Below are positions 25,061 through 39,696 of a stretch of DNA of 64,000 nt, piece by piece (position 1 is the stretch's first letter; each line of letters opens with the position of its first letter). Source of the DNA: Rhabdornis inornatus. Taxonomy: Eukaryota > Chordata > Aves > Passeriformes > Rhabdornithidae. The translations under genes and the position numbers were made by a program. The notes beneath the pieces are model-generated. The model was not told the DNA's origin. It was given only the letters and a program-made list of their open reading frames with translations, and did not search any database. The DNA is taken from positions 1,634,299-1,698,298 of the forward strand of contig VWZS01008816.1 in NCBI GenBank assembly GCA_013397075.1. The letters run 5' to 3'.

Positions 25061-26578
25061 TAAAGAAATCTGTAACATACCTTAAAGAAAAAGGGTGATG
25101 TTACCTATTACATAGTTTCTTATATAGAAGCGCACAAATTTCTTATTACCAGGGGATAAGAGAAGAAAAAAGGATAAATTATTATGCTTGATTTAATATT
25201 TCCTTGTAATTATAGGAATACAAATGCATCTTTTAGTGCATTATAATCAGGAAATGAAAGGGATGAAAAATGAAATACCATTAGGATAGTGTCTTTATAA
25301 TGAACACATACTGTTAAACCCAGTTAAGAACATAAAGTATACAAATACTAGAAAGAAAAGAGTTTAAATGAACATATAATTTCAGATATTTACTTGCAAT
25401 GATATTGAAAGATTTATCTGTTAAAGTGAGTCCTGCCCCACATCATCAGTAAAGGGTGTATGGAGTCCTTTGTGTGGTTTGCTGTTAGAAAAATTCCTTG
25501 GTGATTTGTGCAACAGTCTCTATAAACATCATTCATTAGTCATAACCAATAACAATCATTAAGTCTAAAAAGGGCAGAAATAGTTAACTTTAATTGCTTT
25601 ACTTTGGCTTAAACCACTGAATTTTTGCGTATTTAAGGAACTCTTGATGAAGACCTGCTTATCTTGACACACAGGGACCAGTGTACCTGAAACAAAGTAT
25701 GTCCAAAAGTTACAGAGTCTGGCTCAGTGGCTCAGAATATCACACTGAAGTTAATGTTTTGAGTCAAGCTATCTGACGTCTTTCATTTCTTCTTTGTTGC
25801 CAAAGGACTTACTACAAGGGTGCTTCTGCTTAACCTTTCTTGCACTGCCACTGTTCTTTTATTAGATGCATTCCCCCAGTGAAAAAAAAGGAAAAATGAA
25901 AGCGTAAGTCAGCCTTTGCAATATGGTCTAGGGGCAGAAGCTAATGAAGGCAAATAAAAATAAAAATAAAATTTTAAAAAAATAATTTGAATGCATTCTT
26001 ACACTCGGAGATATGGAAAAGAACCACAGCCAATAAGAACAAGCATGCTGGAGATAAAAGTCAGATTCTGTCAAATTTTGGATTACTGCCATATCACCTG
26101 TGTCAATTTTTTAAAACCATTGTGGCTCCTGTCATTTTAGTTCGATTTCAGGATATGAGTTGCTCTAGAAGTGTACTAATGCAATCCATTGTAGGAACCA
26201 GCACTGGGCTTAAAAAAATTAATCAGGTTCAGAAGATTTGGCTGGACCCCCAGATACCTAGAAACTAGCATGACTTACCTTTCTCATTAAATACATTTTT
26301 TTTAGAATTAAATTTGAAGTGATTATCAATCTTCCTTTTTCTGACCAGGGAATTACCCTAAAAAAGCCAAGAAACTGTTACAGAATGCTTTTCTAACAAT
26401 TGTGTGATTCACCACTAACAGTCTTGACATTGTGTAGTTTTTATATGCAAGCCTCTTATTACCGCCATCAGTTCAAGAAAACCAAGCAAACCCAAACCCC
26501 TAGAAAGTGGGTAGAGTATGGAATCCTGCTAATTATAAATGTGAAAAGTTTTAACTATCTCAGGTCAGTAATAAATAC

Positions 26579-26596
26579 ATATATATATATATATAT
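26579..26596. repeat. AT dinucleotide microsatellite
   Basis: A short uninterrupted run of alternating A and T, followed by GTATAACACACGCACACA, a partial CA-type stretch. Confidence 0.9.
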
Positions 26597-26994
26597 GTAT
26601 AACACACGCACACAGAAGCAAAAATATATATGTTATATTTAGGCCACAGATCTATTTTGTAAGCATTTATATAAGCAAAGTTAAGATGTCAAAGTCTAGA
26701 TACAACTTTTAAGGAAAAATACATAGAAAAATAAATAAATGGAGAACCAGTCAAAAGAAAATAAAAGCTAAGGTGTTCTGTAAATACATCAGTTAGAGAA
26801 TACGCTTATAAAGGTAAGAGTTCTGCCAAAATCCATTAGCATTGTCCTGACTAAAGTTTGTGAGACTTCAAGTTTAAATGTAAAATTAATTTTGAGCAAG
26901 GAGGCAGTTTGATTCCTCAGAGGAGTGAGTCTGCTTTCAGGGTTTTCCAGAGTTGTGGTGAGAATGAAACTGGACATTATAGCATTATAGATGC

Positions 26995-27023
26995 TTTTTT
27001 TTTTTTTTTTTTTTTTTTTTTTT
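26995..27023 (+). repeat. Poly-T run (29 bases)
   Basis: Uninterrupted T homopolymer. No retrogene or SINE body is recognisable on either side, so it is called only as a homopolymer; its length in the assembly is likely to be imprecise. Confidence 0.9.
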
Positions 27024-28018
27024 CTCAATGTATTAATTTATTGCATTAAATAGAGAAATATTTGTGTTGGATTCACTTAGAGTTTGTATGCGTTGGTGCA
27101 AAATCCCTGGGCATGCACTGTGAGAAGCAGCTTTGCTCCCAGGGCTGCCTGTGCTCATTAGCACGTCTGTGCAGAGACTGACATGCCCTGTATCTCAGGT
27201 GAATGGATAAGCATTGTTATGCCTGTGTGGCTTTTAGCCCTGTGTTGGCACACAGCCATGTAGCAAAGTGTCCAGAATTGGCACCAAACCATTTAGTCTG
27301 TGTCTAATCTGTTTTTAGCCTGTGCTTTATCATTAAGTACAGTGTTTACATCTAGAAAAGTGCCTTGTTTCTCAAGCACCTCAAACTTTCTTGCTGATTG
27401 CTCCAGATAAGTCTGGTCTGCTGTCATTTCTGTGCTGGGAACAGTAATGACAGGCATCCTGAAATGGGTTGTGGGAGTCACTTCTGGGGAACAGAGACAG
27501 ATGAAGACTCCCTCTCTGAAAAATGCTACTTGAAGTCTGATGAAAAAAATAATATATTTTTGTTACAGCTAGACCAGGTAAGGATTTAGGACCCTGTGCA
27601 ATAGTATTCTGTTGTATTCAAATGAGGGTTCAGGCAAAACTGAATACTACTTAAGATATGGTATGAAGATAGAAAGAGGATAATATTCTTGCTAAAATGA
27701 GAATTTGGAATTGTATTTGCTATTTAAGGCCTAGTATTGATAAAAGAACAATAGATGTAAAAATATTTCTTCTCTGAGAAGAAATATTAATACTTTGAAA
27801 AGGCCATTTAAAGTAAATCAGAAAAACCTGTGCATTTATTTAATGGATAGACTCAGCTCCAGCTTGTTTCAAATCTAGAGATCAAAATAAAAAAAAAATA
27901 AATTAAATATATTAGCCAATGGTAAAATATGCTGGGCAGTTCTGGAAGACAGACATGGATTGCTCCCTACTGAGCAGAAAAGTAGAGGACTGAGATGGAA
28001 GGTTTTGCTTTTCTTTTT

Positions 28019-28020
<2 letters not shown>

Positions 28021-28057
<37 letters not shown>
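28021..28057 (+). repeat. Poly-T run (37 bases) beside the minus-strand CR1
   Basis: Longest homopolymer in the window, 40 bases from the 3' end of the CR1 copy at 28098-28864. CR1 does not carry a poly-A tail, so the run is not explained by that element and is treated as independent. Confidence 0.9.
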
Positions 28058-28097
28058 CTGTGATCGCAAGAAAGTTTTATATCAGACGCAAGATTGC

Positions 28098-28864
28098 AAG
28101 AGTGGATAAGGTTGGAAAAGACCACAGTGGGTCACCTGGTCCAACCTCCCTGCTCAAGTAGGGCCATCCTAGGGCACATTGCAGAGGATTGTGTTCAGAC
28201 AGTTCTGGAATATCTCCAGTGAGGGAGACTCCACAACCCCTCTGGGCAATCTTCTCCAGTGCTTGGTCACCTCATGGTCAGGTGGAACTTTCTGTGCATC
28301 TATTTCTGCCGGTTTCCTCTTGTCCTATGGAGCCTGGCTCCATCCTGTAGACACCCTTCTTCCAGATACTTATTAATTAGGTCCCCTCTCAGTCATCTTT
28401 CTCCAGTCTAAACAGACTCAGCTCTCTCAGCCCTTCCTGAAGTGCCTCAGTCCCTGAATCATACATGATGTGCTGTACTCACTCCAGATGCTCCATGTCT
28501 CTCTTATACTGAGGAGCCCAGAACTGGACACAGTAATCCAGATGTGCCTCACCAGGGCTGGGAAGAGGGACAGGATCATCTCCCTCGACCTGCTGGCAAT
28601 CCTTCCTAGTGTACCCCAGGATACCATTGGCCTTCTTGGCCTTAGGACACACTGCTGGTTCATGGACAGTTTGTTGTTCACCAGGACCCCCAGGTCCTTC
28701 TCCACAGAGCTGCTTTCCAGCCCTCAGTCTGTCCTGCCCTTAATCCTTGCCTTTCTTGAATTTGAGAGCATTCTTATCTGCCTATCTCTCCAGCTTGTCA
28801 AGGTCGTTCTGAAGTGCTGCACAACCCTCTGGGCTATTGGCCACTCCTCCCAGCTTTGTGTTTT
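28098..28864 (-). mobile_element. CR1 LINE fragment, minus strand
   Basis: A CR1 copy in reverse orientation. Its 3' end lies at the low coordinate (GGTTGGAAAAGACCAC near 28110, the complement of the CR1 tail), followed by GGTCCAACCTCCCTGCTCAA, GACTCCACAACCCCTCTGGGC, CCTCTTGTCCTATGGAG and CAGATGTGCCTCACCAGGGC. On the minus strand, 28705-28427 still reads EKDLGVLVNNKLSMNQQC, the conserved end of CR1 ORF2. It is 5'-truncated near 28864 at the CAGCTTTGTGTT block. The terminal short repeats are not obvious because the low end runs into diverged sequence. It is not functional. Confidence 0.92.
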
Positions 28865-29583
28865 ATTCTTCTCAGTAAAAAAATACGACCCAAAACCAAA
28901 AATGAACATTCTGCTACTGAATAGCATGTTGGATCACCTCTGCCCACCTACCCTTCCTTGAGAAACAGAGGCTATGACAAGTTTAGGTCTTTAAATAAAA
29001 ATGAGCAAAACATTCATAAATGCATAGGACATCCAAAAAATGGTGAACAAGGATATATTGATTATTAAATATGATCTATGAATAAGAAATTGAAAGCTTT
29101 AATGGACCAAATTCCTCATCTGGCTAGGTGAATGGCACCATCTGGTGGATCTGTCCTTTGGAAAATTTTTCCTGGAAATTTCACAAGTTAGAGTCTGTTC
29201 TGCTACCATAAAACTGAATATTTTGCAAGAAATCCTAAAAGTTAAATAAGATATGAAGAAATTTAACAATTATTAGCAACATAATTTTTACCATTGTTCA
29301 TTTTGGAAAATTACCATTATTTTTTGCACAATACATGCCATGTGAATAATAAAGACAACAAAGAAAATTAGAAACAATTTATTAAATGTTTATTTGAACT
29401 CTGTTCATAGCTATGAGCATCTATTAAAGAACCTATTCTATAATTCTGTGAAATAGTTTTCTGAACATGCTAATGGAGTACAGGAAATTCAAATAATATA
29501 TAGATTCGGGGAGTTTTTGGGGGGATACAAATGCCCTCATTTACTCTTTCATTCCATTGCAACTCAGTTGATTTGAGGACTTC

Positions 29584-29598
29584 AGTAGTAGTAGTAGT
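29584..29598 (+). repeat. Short AGT trinucleotide repeat
   Basis: About four to five AGT units (CAGTAGTAGTAGTAGTTC) in otherwise ordinary sequence. Confidence 0.8.
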
Positions 29599-30755
29599 TC
29601 TTGCTTTTCAAATGACAGTCATTGGTAAATGCATTCTGTTGGTTACCAGCAGCATTGGAAATCTCAGTTATCCAGTCAGTTATTCCCATGCAGGTAACAC
29701 AGGTTACCTTTATCCATAGGAATCTTTGACAACAGCATATGCTGGCACCTTCTGCCCATCATACTTGCCTGCTACACTGCACTACTTGTAATTTATCAGG
29801 TAACTGGATGAACCGGATACACTCACAGATCTCATTTCTGCCAAACAGCATGAAGTCTATAGAGTTCCTTGATCCTGCATGGTGGTCCGTGAGAAGAATA
29901 TTTCAGAAACACATTATCTTCATTTATAGTGAAGAGGAAAATATTGCAGGTGACTTAAAAAAATAATTGTGAGTATTCTAAATAAACAAACAATATTCAA
30001 GGCAATATAAAATAAAAAGTATAACCAAGCAGAGTCTCTCTTTGTGTGGCCACAACCAGCATCTGATGTGTGCTTAAGAGTTTTCAGTGAGAAATTCTTA
30101 GAATAACTTAAGGACAGTAATTTTCAGCTGCAAAATTCAGTTACCATTGGGAACCCCAGTAGTCCCAAGCATGCAATAGAAACATATTGAAAGTGACAAA
30201 GGAAAATTAATTAGACATTTTTACAAAATGGTCAAAGAGCGCACTCCTTCATTCAGTGTGGCCTTCACATGCCTACTGAATTTTAAGAAAATCAGACTGT
30301 ATTCTGCATTATATTTAACTGCAACAACAACGAAATGAACAAGCCTGTTTTCTCCACTGTCTTCCTTTACATTTCTCCTCAACTAGTCCCCATAAACACG
30401 AATTACTATAAATTTTCTTTTTTTTTAAACTTTTGATGATTAAAAAGAAAAATCATAGAGGCCTTCGGAGTAAGGAAAATGAATAAATTAAAAAACAGAA
30501 AATCGTAAGTGGCCTGACACTGCTTAGATGTCTCATTAAGATGTCCATATTGTTTAGTTAGTATATTTTTTTCAGTATCTTGACATGAAGCCTGCTGTTG
30601 GCACTAGGTGCAATGGGGCCAGGAAAAACCTTGTAGTGATGCAGTCTGAAATATTTCATTGACAATACATTTCCAGAAAATACGATCTCACGTGCATTCA
30701 TCCCATAATTGATTACAAATATTGAAATGTGTCAAAAATAGCTATTTTGTATATA

Positions 30756-30777
30756 ATTTTATTTTATAAAATAAAAT
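30756..30777. repeat. 22-bp perfect AT-only palindrome
   Basis: The arm ATTTTATTTTA is mirrored exactly with no loop. In sequence this AT-rich a chance origin is plausible. Confidence 0.8.
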
Positions 30778-30901
30778 GGAAAAGAATATGAAAACAAGAG
30801 AAGTAGGCTGGTGTTGAAGTTAGTGTTGAAGAACAAAAAATGACTGAATGTGCTGCATCTAGAAGCATTGCTTTGTTGGAAGGAGGCAGTATAAAACGGC
30901 G

Positions 30902-30922
30902 TCTTTCTTTCTTTCTTTCCTT
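30902..30922 (+). repeat. Short CTTT repeat
   Basis: Four to five imperfect CTTT units inside a pyrimidine-rich patch. It is a simple repeat with no further signal. Confidence 0.85.
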
Positions 30923-31538
30923 CTTTTCTGTAGAGAGAAATCTAGGGAAAACAGAAGCTGCCTCAGGAACATTTTATCACACTAGACTTGGGTAAGGTTC
31001 AAGAGTGGAAGACCCAGAGGAGAAAGAAACAGGGGCACAAGGGAGATGATTGCATAACAGGCATAGTGGGATATGTGTCAGGAGAAACAGGGAGGGTGAG
31101 AAAATGTAGTAAGTAACTATGGGAAACTGCAGTTTAGACTGGATGAATTTCCTCTGTGTGGCTCACTAGGTGGAGGCTATGGGAATGGGAATATGGCTGG
31201 AAATTGCAAAAGGTGTGAGTCTTCTCAGCAGCCAAGGAGCAGAGATGCAGTGAGTCCGGGTAAAGAATCACATTCTCTAAAGAAAGATTACTTCTAGCAG
31301 CTCAGTGGATGACTTGGCATTTTTATTATTTTGGATTGATTTTGCTTCCAGATGGTAACTTGTCCTATGCCTAGAAGCCTTAGTAAATTTGAGAGGAAAT
31401 TGAGAATTTACTGCTTTCAGATACTGGAAGTTTGAGCACCTCAATGTGCCTTTGCAGATACATGTGTTCCACTTCATCTAAAGGGTTCCAGAGTTGTAGA
31501 AAAATTAAAGAACAAAACTGACCTGCCAACCAAACTAA

Positions 31539-31684
31539 AAAAAAAAAAAAAAAAAAGGAAAGCCCAACAAAATCAAACTAAACCAACTAATTAAACAGGA
31601 AAAAACCAAAAACATATACAAAAACAAACAAAAAAACCCAACAATAATACCACCAAAACCACAAACAAACAGACAAACAAAAAA
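31539..31684. repeat. A-rich, A/C-biased low-complexity tract
   Basis: A homopolymer A run is followed by about 130 bases of AAAC, CCAA and ACAA motifs with few G or T. It resembles the larger tract at 39664-39898. No element body is attached to it. Confidence 0.85.
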
Positions 31685-34600
31685 GTTATTCTGCTGCAGG
31701 AATAAGAGACTATTCAACTGGACTGCAGCATCATTGTATGATCTCATTTGCTGTAGATCTTTAGCAGTTAATAAACCAAAAATGAATGCTAAAGACAACT
31801 GCTGTCTTATGCCGCAGGCTTGCTACTAATTTTATCCCTGTTGAATAATTTGGATCTCATTTCAGGGATCAGTTAAGTTGACAAATGTGATTGTGGCTCT
31901 TGGGGAAGAAAATTATGTCAAAAATGTTTAGATTTGGGAAATAAATGATAATTTATTAAAGGTTGGGGGTTTTTGTCTCCTCTAGCATCTGTGACACATA
32001 AGTGCATTTCTAAAAACTTTTGAAAATTTTCTGAGCCAGTTTCAAGTGAATTAAGTAAAAGAACCTTGGCTACCATGTTTTTGTAAGTGCTAAAATCTTC
32101 AAAGTGATCTAGTAAGTTAGAGAAATGTAATAAGAAACATAGGATCTTAAATTATTTGGAATCCAAACACCGCTTTTGAAGGTGTTAAATGTCTCTTTGC
32201 AAGAGGAAGCAAAATATTTTTGATTTCTTGTATTTATCTGAGATAGGTGACATGAGGTTTTGTATTTTAAGAATTCCAACACAGTTCAATCACATATTGT
32301 GGATTCAGAATGCATTGTCAGTGATTTTTAAGAAAGGAATGCTTGAAAAAATCATTCAGGCAATGCTTCGAGTCAATAATTTCAACAGAAAGGCAGCTGA
32401 AAACCAATTGATAGCTCACAAATTCAAATATGAAAATTTAATTTCTATTCATTTTCTCTGGATATTGATCAACCTGATGGGAAACATCTGTTTTTATCTA
32501 GAATGATAGAGCTATATAGATTTTGAATTTCAAAACAATAGGAGCCTCTAAATATATGGTCTTTTGCTATCCAAGGTAATGACAAGTTTGTTGTTAATTT
32601 TAGGATGGACAGTATCTCAGCCTTCTTGAATAGGACTTTAAAATGGGAAGGGCAGCATAAAATGAGCTGTAATAGTCTTAACTGGCTAAAACATAAGGAT
32701 AATAATTAAGCTTTGCCAGAAGATACACTTTTTGACTAGCTATGAGAACAGTTTCTTTTGTCAGCCATGGCTAAACAAGAACTGTTTGGGCTGGAGGTCT
32801 GAATTTACCTCTGGCACACATGGAAGAATGGCACATACATAAATACAGCCTTTAATATCACCTGGGATAACGCCAGGATCACTGGCTGGCTCTTCATCTG
32901 ATCTGGCATCATTTCAGGTAGAAGTTTTGCAGCCACAACCCTCACAGTCAGTATAACACAGACTATCCCATGAGGGTTCAGGCTTATTTTTAGATAACAG
33001 ATGAATGAAAATTTAATTGATAAATGAACACTGCCTGTATTTTGGGATGGGCAGGTACATTAACTTTTAGAGAGTTGAGATTGAAATCTCAAATGCCTGA
33101 AGTTAAACAGTAAGACTTCAGTACCCACAATTAAGACACACTGATTAAAACAATATTAATTTTAAAATAGTGCAATCTTAGAGTTTTGTCTCAGAGGAGA
33201 CAGGAGAGAGGGACTTGTCCCACACTTCAAATCTCCTTCTTCTCCATATTCTCCATCATATTTCTTGCCACAACGCTGCCTTGAATCTCTCATAAAAGGT
33301 TAAAACTGAGTCACAAAAGGCAAGAATGCTGCTGAAATCAATTCTGTGTCAGTGAAGAGTTCACTCACTTAAAAGCTCAATTCAAGATGTCTTGAATCTG
33401 TTTTCCAGTTAGCCAATTATGTATACATAAAAATGTGTCAGGGAAAATATTTAATGCAATAGCCCAACTTATGCAGGAGACTCAACTTAGTTTTTTTCTC
33501 TACCAGCAATGGTCTTATTCCACCTGTCATAGATAAATATATGTCTTTCAGGCTCACTTGATAATATTGTTTCATGTTTCTAAAAACACAGATTTCCATT
33601 GATCAGGAGTGCTCATACAGAAGAAACTGAGATGGAACAAAATAGAAGAAAGAATAACATTGCATGAGTCAGGAAGCTGTTTTAGAAAACAGGCGAATAC
33701 CCCATTAATGATTAAATTAAATATAAAAGTATATAAGCAGTGGCATGTACAAAATTTTCCAGAAAGATGGGCAGCACAAATTTGATCTTCCTCAGGCAAA
33801 AAAAAATCACCTGAACTGAGAACTCCCACAGCATACCTGAGTGCCTTCCACTCCTAATGCAACCCTGGAAACAAAAACTTTCTTGTTCTTGCCTGTTTAC
33901 CACGCTCAAAACTGAAATGCTTTTCAGTTAAGAATTATTTTAACTTAAAATCACATTTTTGTTTCAGACTTTTTGTTTGTTCCAAAAGCCACACTGTCTT
34001 TCAGTTTTTAACAAATGAACCAAAAAAGAGTATTGGGTATTTGCACAGACACAGGTTGCAAGATGTTTTCTTCGATCATAAAATATCTTCTCTAATAAAA
34101 TATTGTTCAAAATAAGCAATATTTTGTAATTCTGTCAGCTCTTGAGATTGTTATTTGACTGCTTCTTGACTGCAGTCTATAAGTCTTTCAAAGATATGAA
34201 TGTGAAGAATTTGAAAAGTAAGATGTGCTGCTTTATATCTTACTTTGGGATGGTGTGGTATTCTGCCTAATGCTACATTTCCAAATTATGTATATTATAA
34301 TGTCTCGATCAATGATGTTAAAGAAGATGTCTCCATTACCATCACACTACAGAGCACCAAAAGTCACCTCACATTAAACTGGCTTAGAACAGTATCTACC
34401 ACTGTGTGAAGGTTCCTGTTTTCATTTTATCATGGAGAACCTAAGAAATAGTAAACTATTTTGTCAAGCAACAGTCTGGTATTGAAGTAAGAACAGGACC
34501 AGATCTCTCTGTTACCATCTTCTGCTTCAGTCTTTCCTCATGCTGAGAACAACTCTGCACACAGTATCTTGAAATTGAGTTGTGCTTAGTAAGGCAGAAA

Positions 34601-37600
34601 GAAATGAAAAGCATGTTTCTGTGACCTTTTGGCAAAGAACATCCTCCCAGTTATGCCTGGGAAGCACATTCCTCCAGTGAAATACTGACATTTCCTTTGA
34701 CTCACTTGACTTTTCCTAACAAAACTGGATGTAAGTCCCTACTCTGGCAGAACACAGTCCAGAAGTTTGCCTGCTGAGAAGGATGCTTGAACTTTTGTTT
34801 ACTAAGACTGTATTACCAAAGTATTTTATTGATCCAAATTATGAAGTAAACAAAATTGGATTTACTGTTTAGATCAACAAAAAAATCAGACTGGTACACT
34901 AGAAGGTTTTTATATGATTTGATGAAAAAACCATCAAAAGCTAATGCAAGCACATGAAAAGGCAGGAGTTGTCACACTAATAGAAAATATTTGAGACAGG
35001 AGACTCCTGATCAGTTTTAAGTGTGTATATTTAAAACTTCCATATGTGTCATATGACCTCATGGTTTGAATTTCTTCTCTCTCCTAATCACTAAAATGTT
35101 CTCTTTTCAGTGCCATGAAGTTGTCCAAATATGTGTAGTTGTACTACGATAGCATTTTCCATCTTCAGTTAAAACTTTATAGATTTTTGCTAATTAAGTT
35201 GCAACTGTTCCTGATGTGAAATAATAATGATACTTACGTAATGCTATAGTATCTAAAGGTTCTGAAAATAATGTGATGTCATACTAGGCATTAGCATGAT
35301 GCAATAGGAACAGAGCTGTGTGATGAAACAGTGTGTGATGAGAACTTGGGACTCAGAGTGTTTGAAACCCTCATGGTTTCAAATAATCTCTTACCAAATA
35401 CCTATTAACAGCAGCCCTGCATCAAGTGCACAACTACCTTAGAGCTTAGGTTTAACCCAAAATAATCCAGTTCACATGCTGAAAGAGCATACTGAGGGCA
35501 AGGGAAAAATCTGCTTCGATAGTGCACTCCTGAACCAAATTAAATCACTTCTCCCTTAGCCATAAGGACAAGGATACAACAGTTCTCTGAAGGAAGTCTG
35601 TTTATGCAGTACATGTCATAACAAAGCTGGGGCAGAAGGAATCTGAGATTCACTTAATGCATTTCCATGAGGATCACCACATATATGTTGTTCCTAATGG
35701 ACATCTAATCTGTTCTTGAGAACTTCCAAAGATAGTGATGCTACAATCCCTCTAGTAAAAGAACAAAGTGGAATTAATTATGTCCTTACCATTAACATGA
35801 GGGGTCTATTTAAAGTCTGTTCACTCGTAACCTTAATGCCTGCGTGGTTTTCTGCTGCTAGTTGTTTGTTCCCATTCTTTCTCAAGAGTCTCTACTGCAA
35901 GGATGATTCAGCTGCATGTTCGAAGTCCATCAACTGCTGTGAATTACTAAGGAGATCTGAAGTTGACCTCAGTTTGTACCTTTATAAGTCACTGGGTCAA
36001 CAGGGATGGGATTTCTGAGAGGGAACACAAAGCTCAGATGAGAAGATTCACCACAGTCAGCTCTGTTCAAGCTGTCTCTGTTCATCCATCACAAACTTCT
36101 GGCTCCCTTCAGTTCCTTGTACTGCTCTTGTAGGAAGAGAAATTACTTCATTAGCTTTGTTTTAGGAATAATTTGTCTAGTTATTGTGGTGAAAGGTATG
36201 AGGTATTTGGAAACTGTATGTTTGTATGGTATAAATCAGTCATGAGTAGGAATCAGACCAGGACTTACACAGGGGCTTGTTATCCTGAATGTTTCCAGAT
36301 GCTGGATTCCTTCCCCCTCTTTTTTCTGAAATACCATTTGTGATGGAGGATGTGCCTGATGTCATCTAAAGCAACAATCCGTCTTTTGCATTTCTCTTAT
36401 TCTTGCCAATAAGTTTGCATGAGGGGAGCCTCTTGTCAAGCCTGAGAATACCCATGTTGTTCCATGTTCTGATGCCCCTATAGTCATACACCTCTGGTGG
36501 GTATGTGGGGTTACTGTCTCCTCTCACCACAGAAGGTTGGTGTAGTTGGATATTGATATAGAGAGCTGTGTAGAATAGTATTAACATTATGAATTAAGTC
36601 ACCGAATGGATCAGATTACATTTTAAATTTTAACGTAAATGTAGAGTAAAATTCTATGGATTCTTCAGTACTTTGATCTTCAAATAGCAGAAAAATCTTC
36701 AAAGCAATATTCTGATTAAATAAGTAAAGTCAGTAACTTTCACAGAGGTTCTCATTGCATACGTGGTTGTGTAGAAGACACCGATGTATTCTGAAGTTTA
36801 ATTTGCATGTTTTCATGACTCCTAATCCAAAATTTCCCAAGGCATATGTGTAGATTTTGAGTAGGAAAAGAGTGGTAAATACAAAAAAAAAAAGCAAAAA
36901 AAAAGCATTCGTGAAGACTGTTCTGCATCCTTCTTGAGAGATATAACTACAACATTTTAAGTAGATAGGAAGAACTGTGATATAGGCAATATAAACTTTA
37001 GAGGTGCTCAATCATCAACAACTCCAAATGTCTTTTCCTTGAAATGTTACCACAAAAGTATGTAATTCAGTTATCAATTCTTGAGCCTAATTGCATGACT
37101 CTAAATATAACTGGGGAAAAGGCCTTGATTAACTTCTTCATTTCATCCAAAATTTAAAATATTTTTTCACCAAAGACTGATATAGAAAATCACTTTGCTT
37201 AGCTAAAGATACTTGGGTGAACATAGAATTAAATCATTTTTAGACAGGCCGAATATCTGGTAAAAAACAGTGAAACAACCCAGCCTGCATATAGCATTAG
37301 AACATCTACTGAGATTCAAAACCAGGTCTCTTTAGCTGATATTCACTATGAATGACATTTATTTCACAGTTTTTTTTTTCTTCTATCGTCTGTAAAGCTC
37401 AAGTTTTCTTATTACTACATTCTGAATAAATCATTTGACATTTGAAGAATTGATGTGTGAAGCTCCAGTCCATGAAAAATTCAAACCATAAAAAAGTGGA
37501 AGTAACACTGTGACTTGCTTTCTTCTGAGTTCTTTATGTGATGGCCACCATTTTTGGCATACTTTATTCTGGGGGGAAGAGGGCTTGGAGGCTGTCAGGA

Positions 37601-39652
37601 GTCACAATTTCAAGATCTTTGCCACAGTTAAGAATATCCAGGAGTTCTTCCATGGGAAAAGTGACTGCTTAAAAATTCTTTATCTAGTACTCTTTTATCT
37701 GACATGAGAAGAATCTATGTTGTTGAAAGGGGATGCAGCTGATATTAACAAATCCTGTCCAGGTAAATATCATGACAACCATCAGGTTGCATCACCTTGG
37801 AATCAGTTCCAATGTATCACTTTCCTTGCTTAAATTGAACTTAATACTTGGTATTTTCTTTGAACATTTAGTCTGAAAAAGTAGTTTGATCACACTGAAA
37901 CAACTTTACAGATTAATAAATGAATAGCAAGTCTTTGTGCTGTTGTTATGGGGTTGAGTCATTTTTCCTCAAGCCTTAAAGATTTCAGTGCATTGGGTAA
38001 CGCTAAAATTTGTTAATTTGCAATTCCATTGCAGAAGGTATTTCCCAGGACACATCTGATTTCCTATGGTGTTCTGGAAAAGTTATCTGGTTGAGACACA
38101 GCATTTGATATCATAAAGGTTCTTCTAATACAACTTAAACCACCTTACTGTAAAACATAAACTAAGACAGCAAAAGCATGTTTTTATCAGCACAGAAACA
38201 TCTACAGTGGGAGATTTGCCAGCACAGCTATCATAATTAGAGAGTATACTGGTTATTTTTATCTCACCTATCCTAGCCATGAAGGTATACTGGCAGACTT
38301 AAGTCCCTGTTGAGTCATAGCCTGAAAACTAATCAACTCGTCAAGATGATAAAAGTAGAAGTCAAAGCTAAATTTTTCTATTTGCTAAATTTCATATATA
38401 TAAGAAGATCTACTGTCATATTGGTAAGAGGAAAGCAATCTTGAAAACAGAAAGGAAAAATCACTCTCCAGAGGTGAATTTTTCAAACAGATAGATATTA
38501 AGCTTAGTATTTGCTAATTGGTTCCTCTGCCATTCTCCTTATGCATAATTTCCAGCAGTTACTTTACCAGGCCACTCCTTTATGTGCATATTGGGTATAG
38601 ACTATTAGCTGCTATTTCAAGCTCCTAATTTTCTTCAGAACTGTAACCTCTGTAAACATTATCACAGCCTTGAGACTGTGTAAGCAGCTGGATGTCTTTA
38701 TAATAAAATGAATAGCCTAAATTAATAAAAATAAATTAAATAATTATTCAGTGAATAACAGGCATTATTAGCTTAGCCAGACTGAGTTGCTTAACTCTGG
38801 CTGACCCTAATAGATGATGGTACCAAAAAAAACCAAAAAAAAGTGGGGAAAAGAAAATATTTGCTTCACTGATTTCTGAGCTAAATAATCAGCTAAAACC
38901 CCCACAAATACCCCCACAGCAGGTTTCCTGTGTTTACCCTCATCGTCCATAAGGGAGACAGGGATGACCAGCAGGAAAAAAAAAACAGCTTCCATACTCC
39001 CTGGATTGTTGCCAATATAAGTTAAATGTTATTCTAGACATACTAGAAATATGCTTAATTATGCTCTAAATGCTGAGATTTGCAACAGCTGCTTTTAGCT
39101 ATCAGCACAGCAAAACTATTAGCAAAAGACTGCTGTTCTTCATCAATTACAAAAGGGAATGGCAGTATTGCTTCTGTGGCCATGGCTGTTTCTGACAGCT
39201 GAGAGAAATATATATGTTCAGGGTGATGTCTGGAATGCAAAACAGAAATAAAGTGTGCTTTCCTGATTGTGTCTAGTGTTCAAGATATTGATGGAGCCAG
39301 CAAGCTTGTATTATTATCAGGGCTGCACAGCCATGAATGCATAAACTGGAAACTGACTTTTCCAAGTAAAATATGTCTTTGTCACATTACTTTTGTGGGA
39401 GTCAGCATCCAGAATATATATTCAAAACTTATTATTGGTAATTTTTCTATAAAAGATAAGCCCCGAAAGGACAATGTCAGCATCTCTCTTTACAAATGCA
39501 CATGTCTTTCGAGCACTGGAGTTTTGCTGAAACTACTAGTGGCAGGTCAGGGGAATATTTATTGAGACATGGAACCGCCTGATCTGAATTGCAATGTAAT
39601 GTTGCAGTGAGCCATAAATTCCCTTCTTTTTTTCCTTAGTATTAAAAAAAAN

Positions 39653-39658
39653 TTTTTT

Positions 39659-39696
<38 letters not shown>

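Larger units (their letters stand above)
25061..28097. other. Non-coding stretch between two CR1 copies
   Basis: Contains the AT microsatellite and the two T homopolymers. A patch at about 27060-27300 is less AT-rich but matches nothing I recognise. Confidence 0.55.

Noticed and set aside
27060..27300. Less AT-rich patch suspected of being an ancient SINE or conserved element
   Set aside because: I could not match it to any family by eye and saw no tail or duplication, so no call is made.
28470..28961. 163-codon plus-strand open frame, the longest in the window
   Set aside because: It is antisense to the minus-strand CR1, which carries the recognisable ORF2 remnant, and it runs out of the repeat into plain sequence.
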